64,000 nucleotides of DNA from Myxococcus eversor (GTDB taxonomy: Bacteria > Myxococcota > Myxococcia > Myxococcales > Myxococcaceae): contig NZ_JAAIXY010000006.1 in assembly GCF_010894455.1 (NCBI RefSeq), positions 248,001-312,000 of the forward strand, in the 5' to 3' direction. The first letter of the stretch is position 1; each line of letters opens with the position of its first letter. The translations under genes and the position numbers were made by a program. Shown in pieces: positions 26,518 to 33,772 of the stretch. The notes below the pieces were generated by a model. It made no database searches. It had not been told where the DNA came from and saw nothing but the letters and a program-made list of their open reading frames with translations.

Positions 26518-29500
26518 CTACACGTAACCGACCTTGCGCGCCTTGGGGGCGCCGGCCGCTGGCACAGGGGGATTCGCCACCGCCGCTGCGGGTGCGGCGC
26601 CATGAGACCTGGCGCCATTCACCGCTGCGGGTGCCGGAGTCGGCAGGGGGTCGTCTTCCGGCTCCGTACTCGCCGCGAGGCGGGACACCTGCGTGCCCAC
26701 GTCGCGGTACTTCGCATCCATCGCCGCCACCCGCTGGTAGTGGTGGAGCGCCTTGCCGGGCTCGCCATTGGCCTCGAAGGCCAGCGCCAGCTCGAAGCCG
26801 AGCGCCTTGGCCGCCTCACCCGTCGCATACGGGCTCGCGAGCCCCTCACGGAAGGTCTCCACCGCGGAGCCTCCGTCGCCACGCAGCAGGTGCAGCATGC
26901 CCATCATCGTGAGGCAGTCCACCTCGCGCTTGGTGCCCGCGGAGCCCTGCCGGGCCACCTCGAACTCGTGGAGCGCGTCGTCCAAGAGGCCCATCTCCTT
27001 GTAGGCGATGCCCAGGTCGTAGTGGGTGTCCACGTCCTCGGGCTTCACCACCTTGGCCAGGCCCTTCTTGAACTCGGAGAACACCTCCTCCACCGAGTAC
27101 TGGAAGTCCTCTTCCGCGGGCGCCGGGGCGACGGTGTCGTCACCCAGGTTGTCGATTTCGCCGGCCAGCTCCGCCGCCAGGTCGAACGCGTCGCGCTCCG
27201 CGCCCGCATCCGTCACCGGCTGCACGGAAGGCACGGAGATGGGCTCCAGCGGCTCCTCTTCGGGCGCCGCCCCACCGCTGGCCTCCATCGCCTCCAGCCG
27301 CTCCATCATCTCGGTGGCGCGCGCGTGGCCCGGGAAGGCGATGGTCACCGTCTCCAGGATTTCGCGAGCCTCTTCCAGCAGGCCCTGGTCCAGGAAGAAG
27401 GCGGCCTCGTCACACTCCTCGGCCGCGGGCTCTTCCTCGTCACCCTCGGTGGCGCCGTCGGCGACCAGCTCGGCGGAGGCCTCCTCGGGCTCCTCCACGG
27501 ACTGGAAGTCGGTCTCGTCCTGAGGCTCCGAGCCGAAGTCGGCCTCGGCTTGCGGCTCCTCCACCGACTGGAAGTCGGCCTCGTCCTGAGGCTCCGAGCC
27601 GAAATCGGTCTCCGGGTCCTCCTCCGGCATGTCGTCCAGCGACACGATGGCATGCGAGGCGGTGGGCTCCTCCTCCTCGAACGGATCCCCCAACGAGGGC
27701 ATGTCCGAGCCCGGTGCCTCCTCCAGCTCGTCGAGCATGGAGGCATCCAGCGGAGCGATGCCCACGCGCGTGGGCATCTCGTCCACGTCCAGCGGGGCCT
27801 CTTCCACGTACACCGGCTGCTTGCGCGTGTTCGGCGCGGCCTCCTGGAGCAGGGCCCGCGTGGGGGCGCGCACCATCGTCGGAGGCGGCTCGTCCTCGTC
27901 TCCGAGCGACAGCGCCGCCATCGACGTGGCCTCGTCCTCCGAGTCCCCCAGCGACATGCCCTCGTCGCTGGCGTACGACGCATCCAGGTCCGCCGACTCG
28001 ACGAGGGGCTCGTCCTCCGAGGACGCGAGGCCGGGCTCGTCCGTCAGCATCAGCCCGTCGTCGTCTCCGGAGACCAGCGTCTCGTCCGCGGAGTCCGAGG
28101 CCAGGTCTTCCGGCGCGGGCGTGTCGAAGATGTCGTGCTCACCCGAGGTGATGGCCTCGCCGACGAGCGCCTCCTCGCTGACGACGGTGGCGTCACTCTC
28201 ATCGTCGATGACCTCGTCGGAGTCGCTCGAGGGCAGCGTGGCCAGCGCCAGCTCGTCGCCGGGCGGGTGCAGCAGCGCGTCCTCGGGAGGCGGCGCGACG
28301 AGCACCTCGTCGTCGCTGGAGTCCACGAGGATGGCGTCCTCGCCCACCGACTCCACCACCGTGGCCGACGGCGCCACCGCCACCGGGCCCTCCACGCGCA
28401 GCACCGACAGGAACGCCGGCACCTCCGGGTGGGAGGGGTTCTGCTGGAGGATGGTCGCCAGGTACGGCTGCGCGCGCGTCGAGTCCGCCGCGCGAGTGCA
28501 CAGACGCAGCACGTTCAGCAGCTGCTCGGATGCCTGCGCCGCGTTCCCGGAGGCGACGTAGATTTGATACGCCTTCTCGTGCGCATCCAGGTTCTCCGGG
28601 TCCACGGAGAAGACCTTGCGCAGATGCTCCAGCGCTTTGTCGTGGAGCCCGTACTTCACGTAGACGTCGGTCTCCGTGAGCAGCTTGGAGAGCTGCTCGC
28701 GGGCCAGGCCCCCCGGCTGCTGCGCGGGCGGCGCCGCCACGGGAGCCGGAGCGGCCTGGGGCGCGGCGCGAGCGGCGGGCTGGGGCGCCGCGGAAGGCGC
28801 GGGCTGCTGCGCCTGTGCGGGTTGCGGCGCCGGTGCGGGTTGCGGCGCGGGAGCACGGCGCGCGAGCAGATCCGGGTCCTGCGGATCCAACACTTCAATC
28901 TGCGTCCAGACGGCCTCCGACTCGGTCTGCCGGCCGCGCTCCTGGTGGATCTTCGCCAGCTCCTTGTAGACGGACACCGTCTTCGAGGTCTGCCCCAGGC
29001 CCTGGAAGGCCTGCGCCAGGAGAGACAGCGTCTCCACGTCGCGACCATCCGCCTTGAAGCACACCTGCAGCTTCGCGAGCGCGCGCTTCTGGTCACCGCG
29101 TTGCAGATACGAAGACGCCAGTTCCTTCGCGAGCGGCAGGTTGTCCGGCTCGAGCGTGGACAGTCTTTCGGCCACGCGGGCCCAGTCTTCGCCGCGGCTG
29201 TTGCGCTTGAGGTATTCGGCGGCGCGCTTGAACTCCTGGATGGCTTCGCGCGTCATGTTCTCGCGGGCGTAGAGCTCCGCGAGTTTGATCTTCGACGCCA
29301 CGTTCTCGGGGTCGAGATCCACCATCTTCTTCAAGGTATCGAGCGACGACTTGGTGTCGCCCGCCTTGTCGTAGTGGTTGGCGACGATCTGGAAGTACGC
29401 CATCGCCTCGGACATCAGCCCGAGCTGCTGGTGAAGCTCCGCCAGCTTGAGGTTCACCTCCAGCAGGTTCGGGTTGAGCTTGAGGACTTGCTTGTAGAGC

Positions 29501-29733
29501 GCGACGGCCTTGAGGAAGAACCCGTCGGAGGAGTAGCTCTCGGCGACCTTGGTGAAGAAGTGCGCCGCCTGGGCGTTGTCGTTCTTCTTGACGTACAGCT
29601 CGCCCATCTTCTGGAGGACCCGGATGTCTTTCGGGTCAACCTCCAGGACCTTCTGGTACTCCTTGATGGCTTTGTCGTACGCGCCCTTCGCGACCAGTTT
29701 CGCGGCGGCTTCGATGATCTTGTTCTTGTCCAT
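26518..29733 (-). CDS. sgmX: SgmX-like TPR protein for polar type IV pilus assembly
   Basis: A 1071-residue protein in three parts. Residues about 1-330 are tandem TPRs (AYDKAIKEYQKVLEVDPKD, then several more), and an Ala/Pro/Gln-rich linker (about 335-385) and two more TPRs (to about 480) follow. Residues about 500-800 are a highly acidic, Ser-rich, probably disordered region with a 22-residue tandem repeat. Residues about 810-1020 hold further TPRs (VDTHYDLGIAYKEMGLLDDALHEF) and an Ala/Pro tail. In M. xanthus SgmX (MXAN_5766, close to the pil genes) binds MglA-GTP and stimulates pilus assembly at the leading pole. Architecture and location match; orthology is inferred without alignment. The ATG at 29733 is used because the upstream extension is not TPR-like. 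Confidence 0.82.
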   Translation of the reverse strand: MDKNKIIEAAAKLVAKGAYDKAIKEYQKVLEVDPKDIRVLQKMGELYVKKNDNAQAAHFFTKVAESYSSDGFFLKAVALYKQVLKLNPNLLEVNLKLAELHQQLGLMSEAMAYFQIVANHYDKAGDTKSSLDTLKKMVDLDPENVASKIKLAELYARENMTREAIQEFKRAAEYLKRNSRGEDWARVAERLSTLEPDNLPLAKELASSYLQRGDQKRALAKLQVCFKADGRDVETLSLLAQAFQGLGQTSKTVSVYKELAKIHQERGRQTESEAVWTQIEVLDPQDPDLLARRAPAPQPAPAPQPAQAQQPAPSAAPQPAARAAPQAAPAPVAAPPAQQPGGLAREQLSKLLTETDVYVKYGLHDKALEHLRKVFSVDPENLDAHEKAYQIYVASGNAAQASEQLLNVLRLCTRAADSTRAQPYLATILQQNPSHPEVPAFLSVLRVEGPVAVAPSATVVESVGEDAILVDSSDDEVLVAPPPEDALLHPPGDELALATLPSSDSDEVIDDESDATVVSEEALVGEAITSGEHDIFDTPAPEDLASDSADETLVSGDDDGLMLTDEPGLASSEDEPLVESADLDASYASDEGMSLGDSEDEATSMAALSLGDEDEPPPTMVRAPTRALLQEAAPNTRKQPVYVEEAPLDVDEMPTRVGIAPLDASMLDELEEAPGSDMPSLGDPFEEEEPTASHAIVSLDDMPEEDPETDFGSEPQDEADFQSVEEPQAEADFGSEPQDETDFQSVEEPEEASAELVADGATEGDEEEPAAEECDEAAFFLDQGLLEEAREILETVTIAFPGHARATEMMERLEAMEASGGAAPEEEPLEPISVPSVQPVTDAGAERDAFDLAAELAGEIDNLGDDTVAPAPAEEDFQYSVEEVFSEFKKGLAKVVKPEDVDTHYDLGIAYKEMGLLDDALHEFEVARQGSAGTKREVDCLTMMGMLHLLRGDGGSAVETFREGLASPYATGEAAKALGFELALAFEANGEPGKALHHYQRVAAMDAKYRDVGTQVSRLAASTEPEDDPLPTPAPAAVNGARSHGAAPAAAVANPPVPAAGAPKARKVGYV
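27490..27612 (-). repeat. 66-bp tandem repeat in the acidic region of the SgmX-like gene
   Basis: Nearly two copies of a 66-bp (22-codon) unit lie head to tail, differing at a few positions. They encode imperfect copies of DFGSEPQDE[A/T]DFQSVEEP. The period keeps the frame, so copy-number change would only lengthen or shorten the disordered region. Confidence 0.8.
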
Positions 29734-29881
29734 CGAGCGTGGGCTTCCGGAAAGCCGAAACCCCTTGGAACTTCGCGGGTTTCTATCTTCAAAAGGGGGA
29801 GAGTCGGAGGCTAACGGAATCCTCCGACGCGGGTCAAGAAACAGCCCGGCTCCCCCCGGGGCCAGCTCACCTGCTCGCATG

Positions 29882-29898
29882 CCCGCCCCACGGGCGGG
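29882..29898. other. inverted repeat in the accC-sgmX spacer
   Basis: A perfect 7-bp inverted repeat (CCCGCCC / GGGCGGG, 3-nt loop) lies 24 nt beyond the accC stop, in the 188-bp spacer before the SgmX-like gene. It could terminate the acc transcript so that the SgmX-like gene starts its own operon, but it has no T tract. Its core is shared with the carF-murI hairpin. Confidence 0.4.
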
Positions 29899-29921
29899 AA
29901 CGCCACGTAGGCGGACGTGTG

Positions 29922-31307
29922 CTACGGCGTCTCTTCAACTGCTTTTTTCAGCCGGCGAGAACCCGTCTCGCTGGCCAGGAGCCGCTCCACGAAACGCGTG
30001 TCGTAGTTGCCTTCCTGGAACGACTCGTCCGCCAGCGCCGCGCGGTGGAAGGGGATGTTCGTGCGGATGCCTTCCACGACGTACTCACCCAGCGCGCGCT
30101 GCATGCGGCGGATGGCCGTCTCGCGATCCTCGGCGTGGACGATGAGCTTGGCCAGGAGGCTGTCGTAGTACGGCAGCACCGTGTAGTTCTCGTAGGCGCC
30201 TGAGTCCACGCGCACCCCGTAGCCACCCGGGACGCTGTAGCCGGTAATCTTGCCGGGCCACGGCGCGAAGGTAATCGGGTCCTCCGCGTTGACACGACAC
30301 TCGATGGCGTGCCCGCGCATCTGGATGTCTTCCTGCTTGAAGCGCAGCGGGTGGCCGTAGGCCATGCGGATCTGCTCACGGACCAGGTCCACGCCCATGA
30401 CGAGCTCCGTCACCGGGTGCTCCACCTGGATGCGCGTGTTCATCTCCATGAAGTAGAACTCGCCGCGCTCGTCCAGCAGGTACTCGATGGTGCCGACGTT
30501 GTTGTAGCGCAGCTTGCGCATCGCCTCGACGGACACCTCTCCCATCCGCTGCCGCAACTCCGGCGTGAGCGCGGGTGACGGGCACTCCTCGATGAGCTTC
30601 TGGTGTCGGCGCTGGACCGAGCACTCGCGCTCGTTGAGGTGGATGACGTTGCCGTGCTCGTCGGCGACGATCTGGATTTCGATGTGGCGCGGCTTCTCCA
30701 CGTACCGCTCGATGTAGAGGTCGCCGTTGGCGAAGGAGGCCACCGCCTCCGCCTGCGCGGTGGAGAACGCCTGGGCCAGCGCGCTCGGCTCGCGGACGAT
30801 CTTCATCCCCTTGCCACCACCACCGGCCGCGGCCTTGAGGATGACGGGGAAGCCAATCTCCCGGGCGAACGCCTCCGCCTCACGGGGGTCCTTCACCGTG
30901 CCGGGACTGCCGGGCAACAGCGGCATGCCCGCCTCGCGCGCCGCCTGCCTCGCGCGGACCTTGTTGCCCATCATCCGCAGCATCTCCGGACGCGGACCGA
31001 TGAAGCGGATCTTGCAGTTCTCACACACCTCGGCGAACTCGGCGTTCTCAGAGAGGAAGCCGTAGCCGGGGTGGATGGCGTCCGCGCGGGTGATTTCGGC
31101 CGCGGAGAGCAGCTGCGGGACGTTGAGGTAGCTCTCCTTCGACGCCGGAGGACCAATGCAGACCGCTTCGTCGGCGAAGCGGACATGCAGGGCGTTGGCG
31201 TCCGCCGTGGAGTGCACCGCCACCGTGGCGATGCCCAGCTCCCGGCAGGCGCGGATGACCCGCAGGGCAATCTCCCCGCGGTTGGCAATCAGCACCTTCT
31301 TGAACAC
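29922..31307 (-). CDS. accC: acetyl-CoA carboxylase, biotin carboxylase subunit
   Basis: A 461-residue ATP-grasp enzyme that carboxylates the biotin on AccB, the first step of malonyl-CoA and fatty-acid synthesis. Landmarks are the N-terminus [20 protein letters not shown], the ATP-binding Gly loop [12 protein letters not shown] near 160, [25 protein letters not shown] near 290, and [19 protein letters not shown]. It is slightly longer than the usual ~450 because of a charged tail ([14 protein letters not shown]). The start is GTG at 31307 with AGGAGA upstream. It lies about 67 nt after accB, in the common efp-accB-accC order. Confidence 0.96.
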   Translation of the reverse strand: MFKKVLIANRGEIALRVIRACRELGIATVAVHSTADANALHVRFADEAVCIGPPASKESYLNVPQLLSAAEITRADAIHPGYGFLSENAEFAEVCENCKIRFIGPRPEMLRMMGNKVRARQAAREAGMPLLPGSPGTVKDPREAEAFAREIGFPVILKAAAGGGGKGMKIVREPSALAQAFSTAQAEAVASFANGDLYIERYVEKPRHIEIQIVADEHGNVIHLNERECSVQRRHQKLIEECPSPALTPELRQRMGEVSVEAMRKLRYNNVGTIEYLLDERGEFYFMEMNTRIQVEHPVTELVMGVDLVREQIRMAYGHPLRFKQEDIQMRGHAIECRVNAEDPITFAPWPGKITGYSVPGGYGVRVDSGAYENYTVLPYYDSLLAKLIVHAEDRETAIRRMQRALGEYVVEGIRTNIPFHRAALADESFQEGNYDTRFVERLLASETGSRRLKKAVEETP

Positions 31308-31374
31308 GGGGGTGTCTCCTGAAACGGCCGGCTCGGGCGCGCGCCCCGCTGGATGCGAAGGCGCGCGCGCCGCG

Positions 31375-31959
31375 TCAAGCCGGCTCGATGCGGAACAGCG
31401 CCTGGCCGAACTCCACCGGGCGACCGTTCTCCACGAGGATCTCCGCCACGCGGCCGGACACCTCGGACTCGATTTCGTTCATCAACTTCATCGCTTCGAT
31501 GATGCAGAGCACCTGGCCCTTCTTCACCACCGAGCCCGCGTCGACGAAGGCGGGCTGATCCGGCGCCGGCGTCCGGTAGAACGTACCGACGAAGGGGCTC
31601 GTCACGACGTGGCCGGGCTTCTCCGGTGCCTTCTCGGCGACAGAGGCAGCGGCGGTCGGAGCGGGGGCGGCCGGGGCCAGCCGGGGCGCCGACGGAGCCG
31701 CGTACTCCACGGCCGGGCCCACCTGGACGGCCGAGGGGGCCGAGTGGTGGACGATGGTCGTCTCCGGGGCGTGGCCACGACGGATGAAGAGCTTCTCTTC
31801 CCCGCGCTTCCACACCAGCCTCGTCACGTCCGAGGCCTCCAGGATGTTGACGATTTCCCGCAGGGCATCCACGTCCAGGGACGTGTTGCCCGCGTCTCGC
31901 GCGCTCGAAGGCGTGCTGGTGGGCGCGGACGCCCGGGTCGACTTGCGCTTCGTTGCCAT
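31375..31959 (-). CDS. accB: acetyl-CoA carboxylase biotin carboxyl carrier protein
   Basis: A 194-residue BCCP with a basic, Ser/Thr/Ala-rich N-terminus and a domain (about 27-65, [19 protein letters not shown]) that contacts AccC. An Ala/Pro linker covers about 72-115, and the C-terminal biotinyl domain carries the biotinylation lysine K158 in [10 protein letters not shown]. It carries carboxybiotin between AccC and the carboxyltransferase, which is not encoded here. It lies between efp and accC, 29 nt after efp. Confidence 0.95.
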   Translation of the reverse strand: MATKRKSTRASAPTSTPSSARDAGNTSLDVDALREIVNILEASDVTRLVWKRGEEKLFIRRGHAPETTIVHHSAPSAVQVGPAVEYAAPSAPRLAPAAPAPTAAASVAEKAPEKPGHVVTSPFVGTFYRTPAPDQPAFVDAGSVVKKGQVLCIIEAMKLMNEIESEVSGRVAEILVENGRPVEFGQALFRIEPA

Positions 31960-31988
31960 TTCTCGCGTCCCTCCGAGCGGAGTCTGCG

Positions 31989-32570
31989 CTAGCCCGCGGT
32001 GGCCACGCGGGTCAGGTACTTGCCCCCGTCGCGCGTGTCGATCTTCAGGACGTCGCCCTCGTTGATGAACAGGGGCACGTAGACCTCGAAGCCGGTCTCC
32101 AGCGTGGCGGGCTTCAGCGCACCAGACACGGTGTCGCCGCGCACGCCCGGGTCGCACTTGACGACCTTGAGTTCCACCGAGTTCGGGAGCGTCACGGCGA
32201 TCGCCTTCCCGTTCCAGAACAGGATGGTGGCGTCGATGTTCTCCTTCAGGAAGTTCTTCGCGTCGCCGAGTGCCTTCTCGCTGATGAAGGTCTGCTCGAA
32301 GTCGCGCTTGTCCATGAAGTAGTAGTCGTCACCCTGGACGTACAGGTACTGCATGTCCTTCTCTTCGATGTCCGGCTTGCCCACCTTGTCGCCGGACTTC
32401 AGCGTGGGCTGAAGGACGCGACCGGTGGTGAGGCTGCGAATCTTGGTGCGGACGAAGGCGGACCCCTTGCCGGGCTTCACGTGCTGGAACTCGACGATGA
32501 CGAACGGCTCGCCGTCGATTTCGATCTTCATGTTGTTGTGAAACTCGGACGTATCGATGACACCGGCCAT
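31989..32570 (-). CDS. efp: translation elongation factor P
   Basis: A 193-residue EF-P with a KOW-like N-terminal domain and two OB folds. It stimulates peptide bonds at polyproline stretches, of which this genome encodes many (for example the PilD insertion and TolA/TonB spacer). The modifiable residue is Lys35 in KPGKGSAF, so EpmA-type lysylation is possible rather than arginine modification, but no epm gene is in view. [22 protein letters not shown] is the family C-terminus. The start ATG lies 135 bp after the Roadblock gene, and a spacer hairpin (32636-32654) separates them. Confidence 0.96.
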   Translation of the reverse strand: MAGVIDTSEFHNNMKIEIDGEPFVIVEFQHVKPGKGSAFVRTKIRSLTTGRVLQPTLKSGDKVGKPDIEEKDMQYLYVQGDDYYFMDKRDFEQTFISEKALGDAKNFLKENIDATILFWNGKAIAVTLPNSVELKVVKCDPGVRGDTVSGALKPATLETGFEVYVPLFINEGDVLKIDTRDGGKYLTRVATAG

Positions 32571-32635
32571 GGGGACCGACTCCTTCAGACTCGAAATTAC
32601 GGAAGCTTGAAAAGTCGGGGGTGTCTAGCCCATGC

Positions 32636-32654
32636 CCCCTTCCATGGGAAGGGG
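32636..32654 (-). terminator. hairpin between the Roadblock gene and efp
   Basis: A perfect 8-bp inverted repeat (CCCCTTCC / GGAAGGGG) with a 3-nt loop lies 51 nt past the Roadblock stop. It would separate the pil-side transcript from efp-accBC. No U tract follows, so intrinsic termination is uncertain. Confidence 0.4.
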
Positions 32655-32705
32655 AAACCGGCGGAGCGGCGCGTCGTCCGGACGACTGGTTTACAGCGGA
32701 CGAGG

Positions 32706-33068
32706 CTACAGCTCCGCGCTCACCTTGGGGGCCGTCACGCGCAGCACATAACGGCCCTTTCCGTAGTTGCCGTCCGCGCGCAGCGCCAGCACCAGGAAGT
32801 ACTCCGGCGACACCAGCCGCATCAGCGTCAACACCTTGTCGCTGTTGACGCTGACCTCACTGACCGCGCCCGTCTTGAGCGTCTCCGCGGCGTTGCGCAG
32901 CTGCGTGAGGAGGTTGGCGTATTCCACCCAGGCACCATTCAAATCCAGCTCGCTCGTATCCTCGCGCTGGAAGGTGTCCACGGAGATGCCATCGAAGCCC
33001 ATCACGCTGCAGGCGAGGGCTCCATCCACCTGGTTGACCACTGACTCGAGGTGCGTGCGAAAGGACAT
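32706..33068 (-). CDS. Roadblock/LC7-domain protein (MglB-like fold)
   Basis: A 120-residue protein made almost entirely of one Roadblock/LC7 domain. It has an initial helix (FRTHLESVVNQVDGA), a beta hairpin around VMGFDGISVDTF, a long central helix (WVEYANLLTQLRNAAETL), and a final sheet (YFLVLALRADGNYGKGRYVLRV). Proteins of this fold, such as M. xanthus MglB, regulate small Ras-like GTPases, often as GAP or scaffold dimers. No GTPase is encoded nearby. It lies at the end of the pilM-Q run and a few kb from the SgmX-like gene, so a link to MglA-type polarity control is plausible but inferred. Confidence 0.8.
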   Translation of the reverse strand: MSFRTHLESVVNQVDGALACSVMGFDGISVDTFQREDTSELDLNGAWVEYANLLTQLRNAAETLKTGAVSEVSVNSDKVLTLMRLVSPEYFLVLALRADGNYGKGRYVLRVTAPKVSAEL

Positions 33069-33100
33069 GGGCTCTCAGGGCTCCTGGGTGGACGCGCCGT

Positions 33101-33736
33101 TCAAGGCGCCTCGCAGAGCGGAACGGCGCCGTTCTGCCCGCGCTGGTCACACAGGACAGTCGGGGCCGCGGGGAACTCACCCGGCTTGGGGCAGATGTAG
33201 GGGACGGTCGTCACGGTGATGGCATAGGAAAGCTCGTTCGTCTCCACCGAGCCCCCCGTGATGGTGTGTCCACGAATCCGCATGGTGACGAGCACGTCGA
33301 CGATGCCTCCGCCCGTGGTGGCGCTGAACAGCGCGTTCTGTGCGTCGCGCGTCAGCACGCTCATCAGCAACGTCGAATCCTCGTTGGCCCGGAAGGCCGC
33401 GTAGACGGGAAGCGTGGCGCTGGGGATGTTGAGTTCCGGCTCCGTCCGGTAGCTCAGGTCGAGCTCCGTCAGGTAGATGGCGTTCGAATCGGGGTCCGCC
33501 ACCTGCCCTTCGCCCACGACGATGGGCGTGGAGGTCAGGTTGGAAGTGACGACGAACCCCAGATTGTAGTTGCTGGACAGAGCCATGTTGAGCGACCCGC
33601 TCAGCAACGCTTCGTCTTCGGGAACCGTGCAGTCCTCATCCGGCGGCGTGGCCGAGAGGAGTTGGAGCTTCGGAATGTTGTCGACACAAGAGACCGTGCC
33701 GAACGCCAGCAGCGCGGCGAGATAGATGGGCTTCAT
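33101..33736 (-). CDS. hypothetical lipoprotein downstream of pilQ
   Basis: A 211-residue protein with a lipoprotein signal (MKPIYLAALLAFGTVSC). The mature part appears all-beta (SGSLNMALSSNYNLGFVV, AIYLTELDLSYRTEP, VLVTMRIRGHTITGGSVE). The C-terminus is Cys-containing (YICPKPGEF, VLCDQRG, LCEAP), and disulfides are likely. No family is recognised. It starts 36 nt after the pilQ stop on the same strand, so co-expression with the secretin is likely. A pilotin or secretin-associated role is possible but there is no sequence evidence beyond position and localisation. Confidence 0.75.
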   Translation of the reverse strand: MKPIYLAALLAFGTVSCVDNIPKLQLLSATPPDEDCTVPEDEALLSGSLNMALSSNYNLGFVVTSNLTSTPIVVGEGQVADPDSNAIYLTELDLSYRTEPELNIPSATLPVYAAFRANEDSTLLMSVLTRDAQNALFSATTGGGIVDVLVTMRIRGHTITGGSVETNELSYAITVTTVPYICPKPGEFPAAPTVLCDQRGQNGAVPLCEAP

Positions 33737-33772
33737 GAGCGAACGCTCTCCTGCATGAAGAGGCGCGGTGCC

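Noticed and set aside
25531..29814. A 1427-codon open frame antisense to the sgmX-like gene
   Set aside because: Its translation is Arg/His/Leu-rich low-complexity sequence typical of a reverse frame in high-GC DNA. The minus-strand frame has clear TPRs and a proper start.
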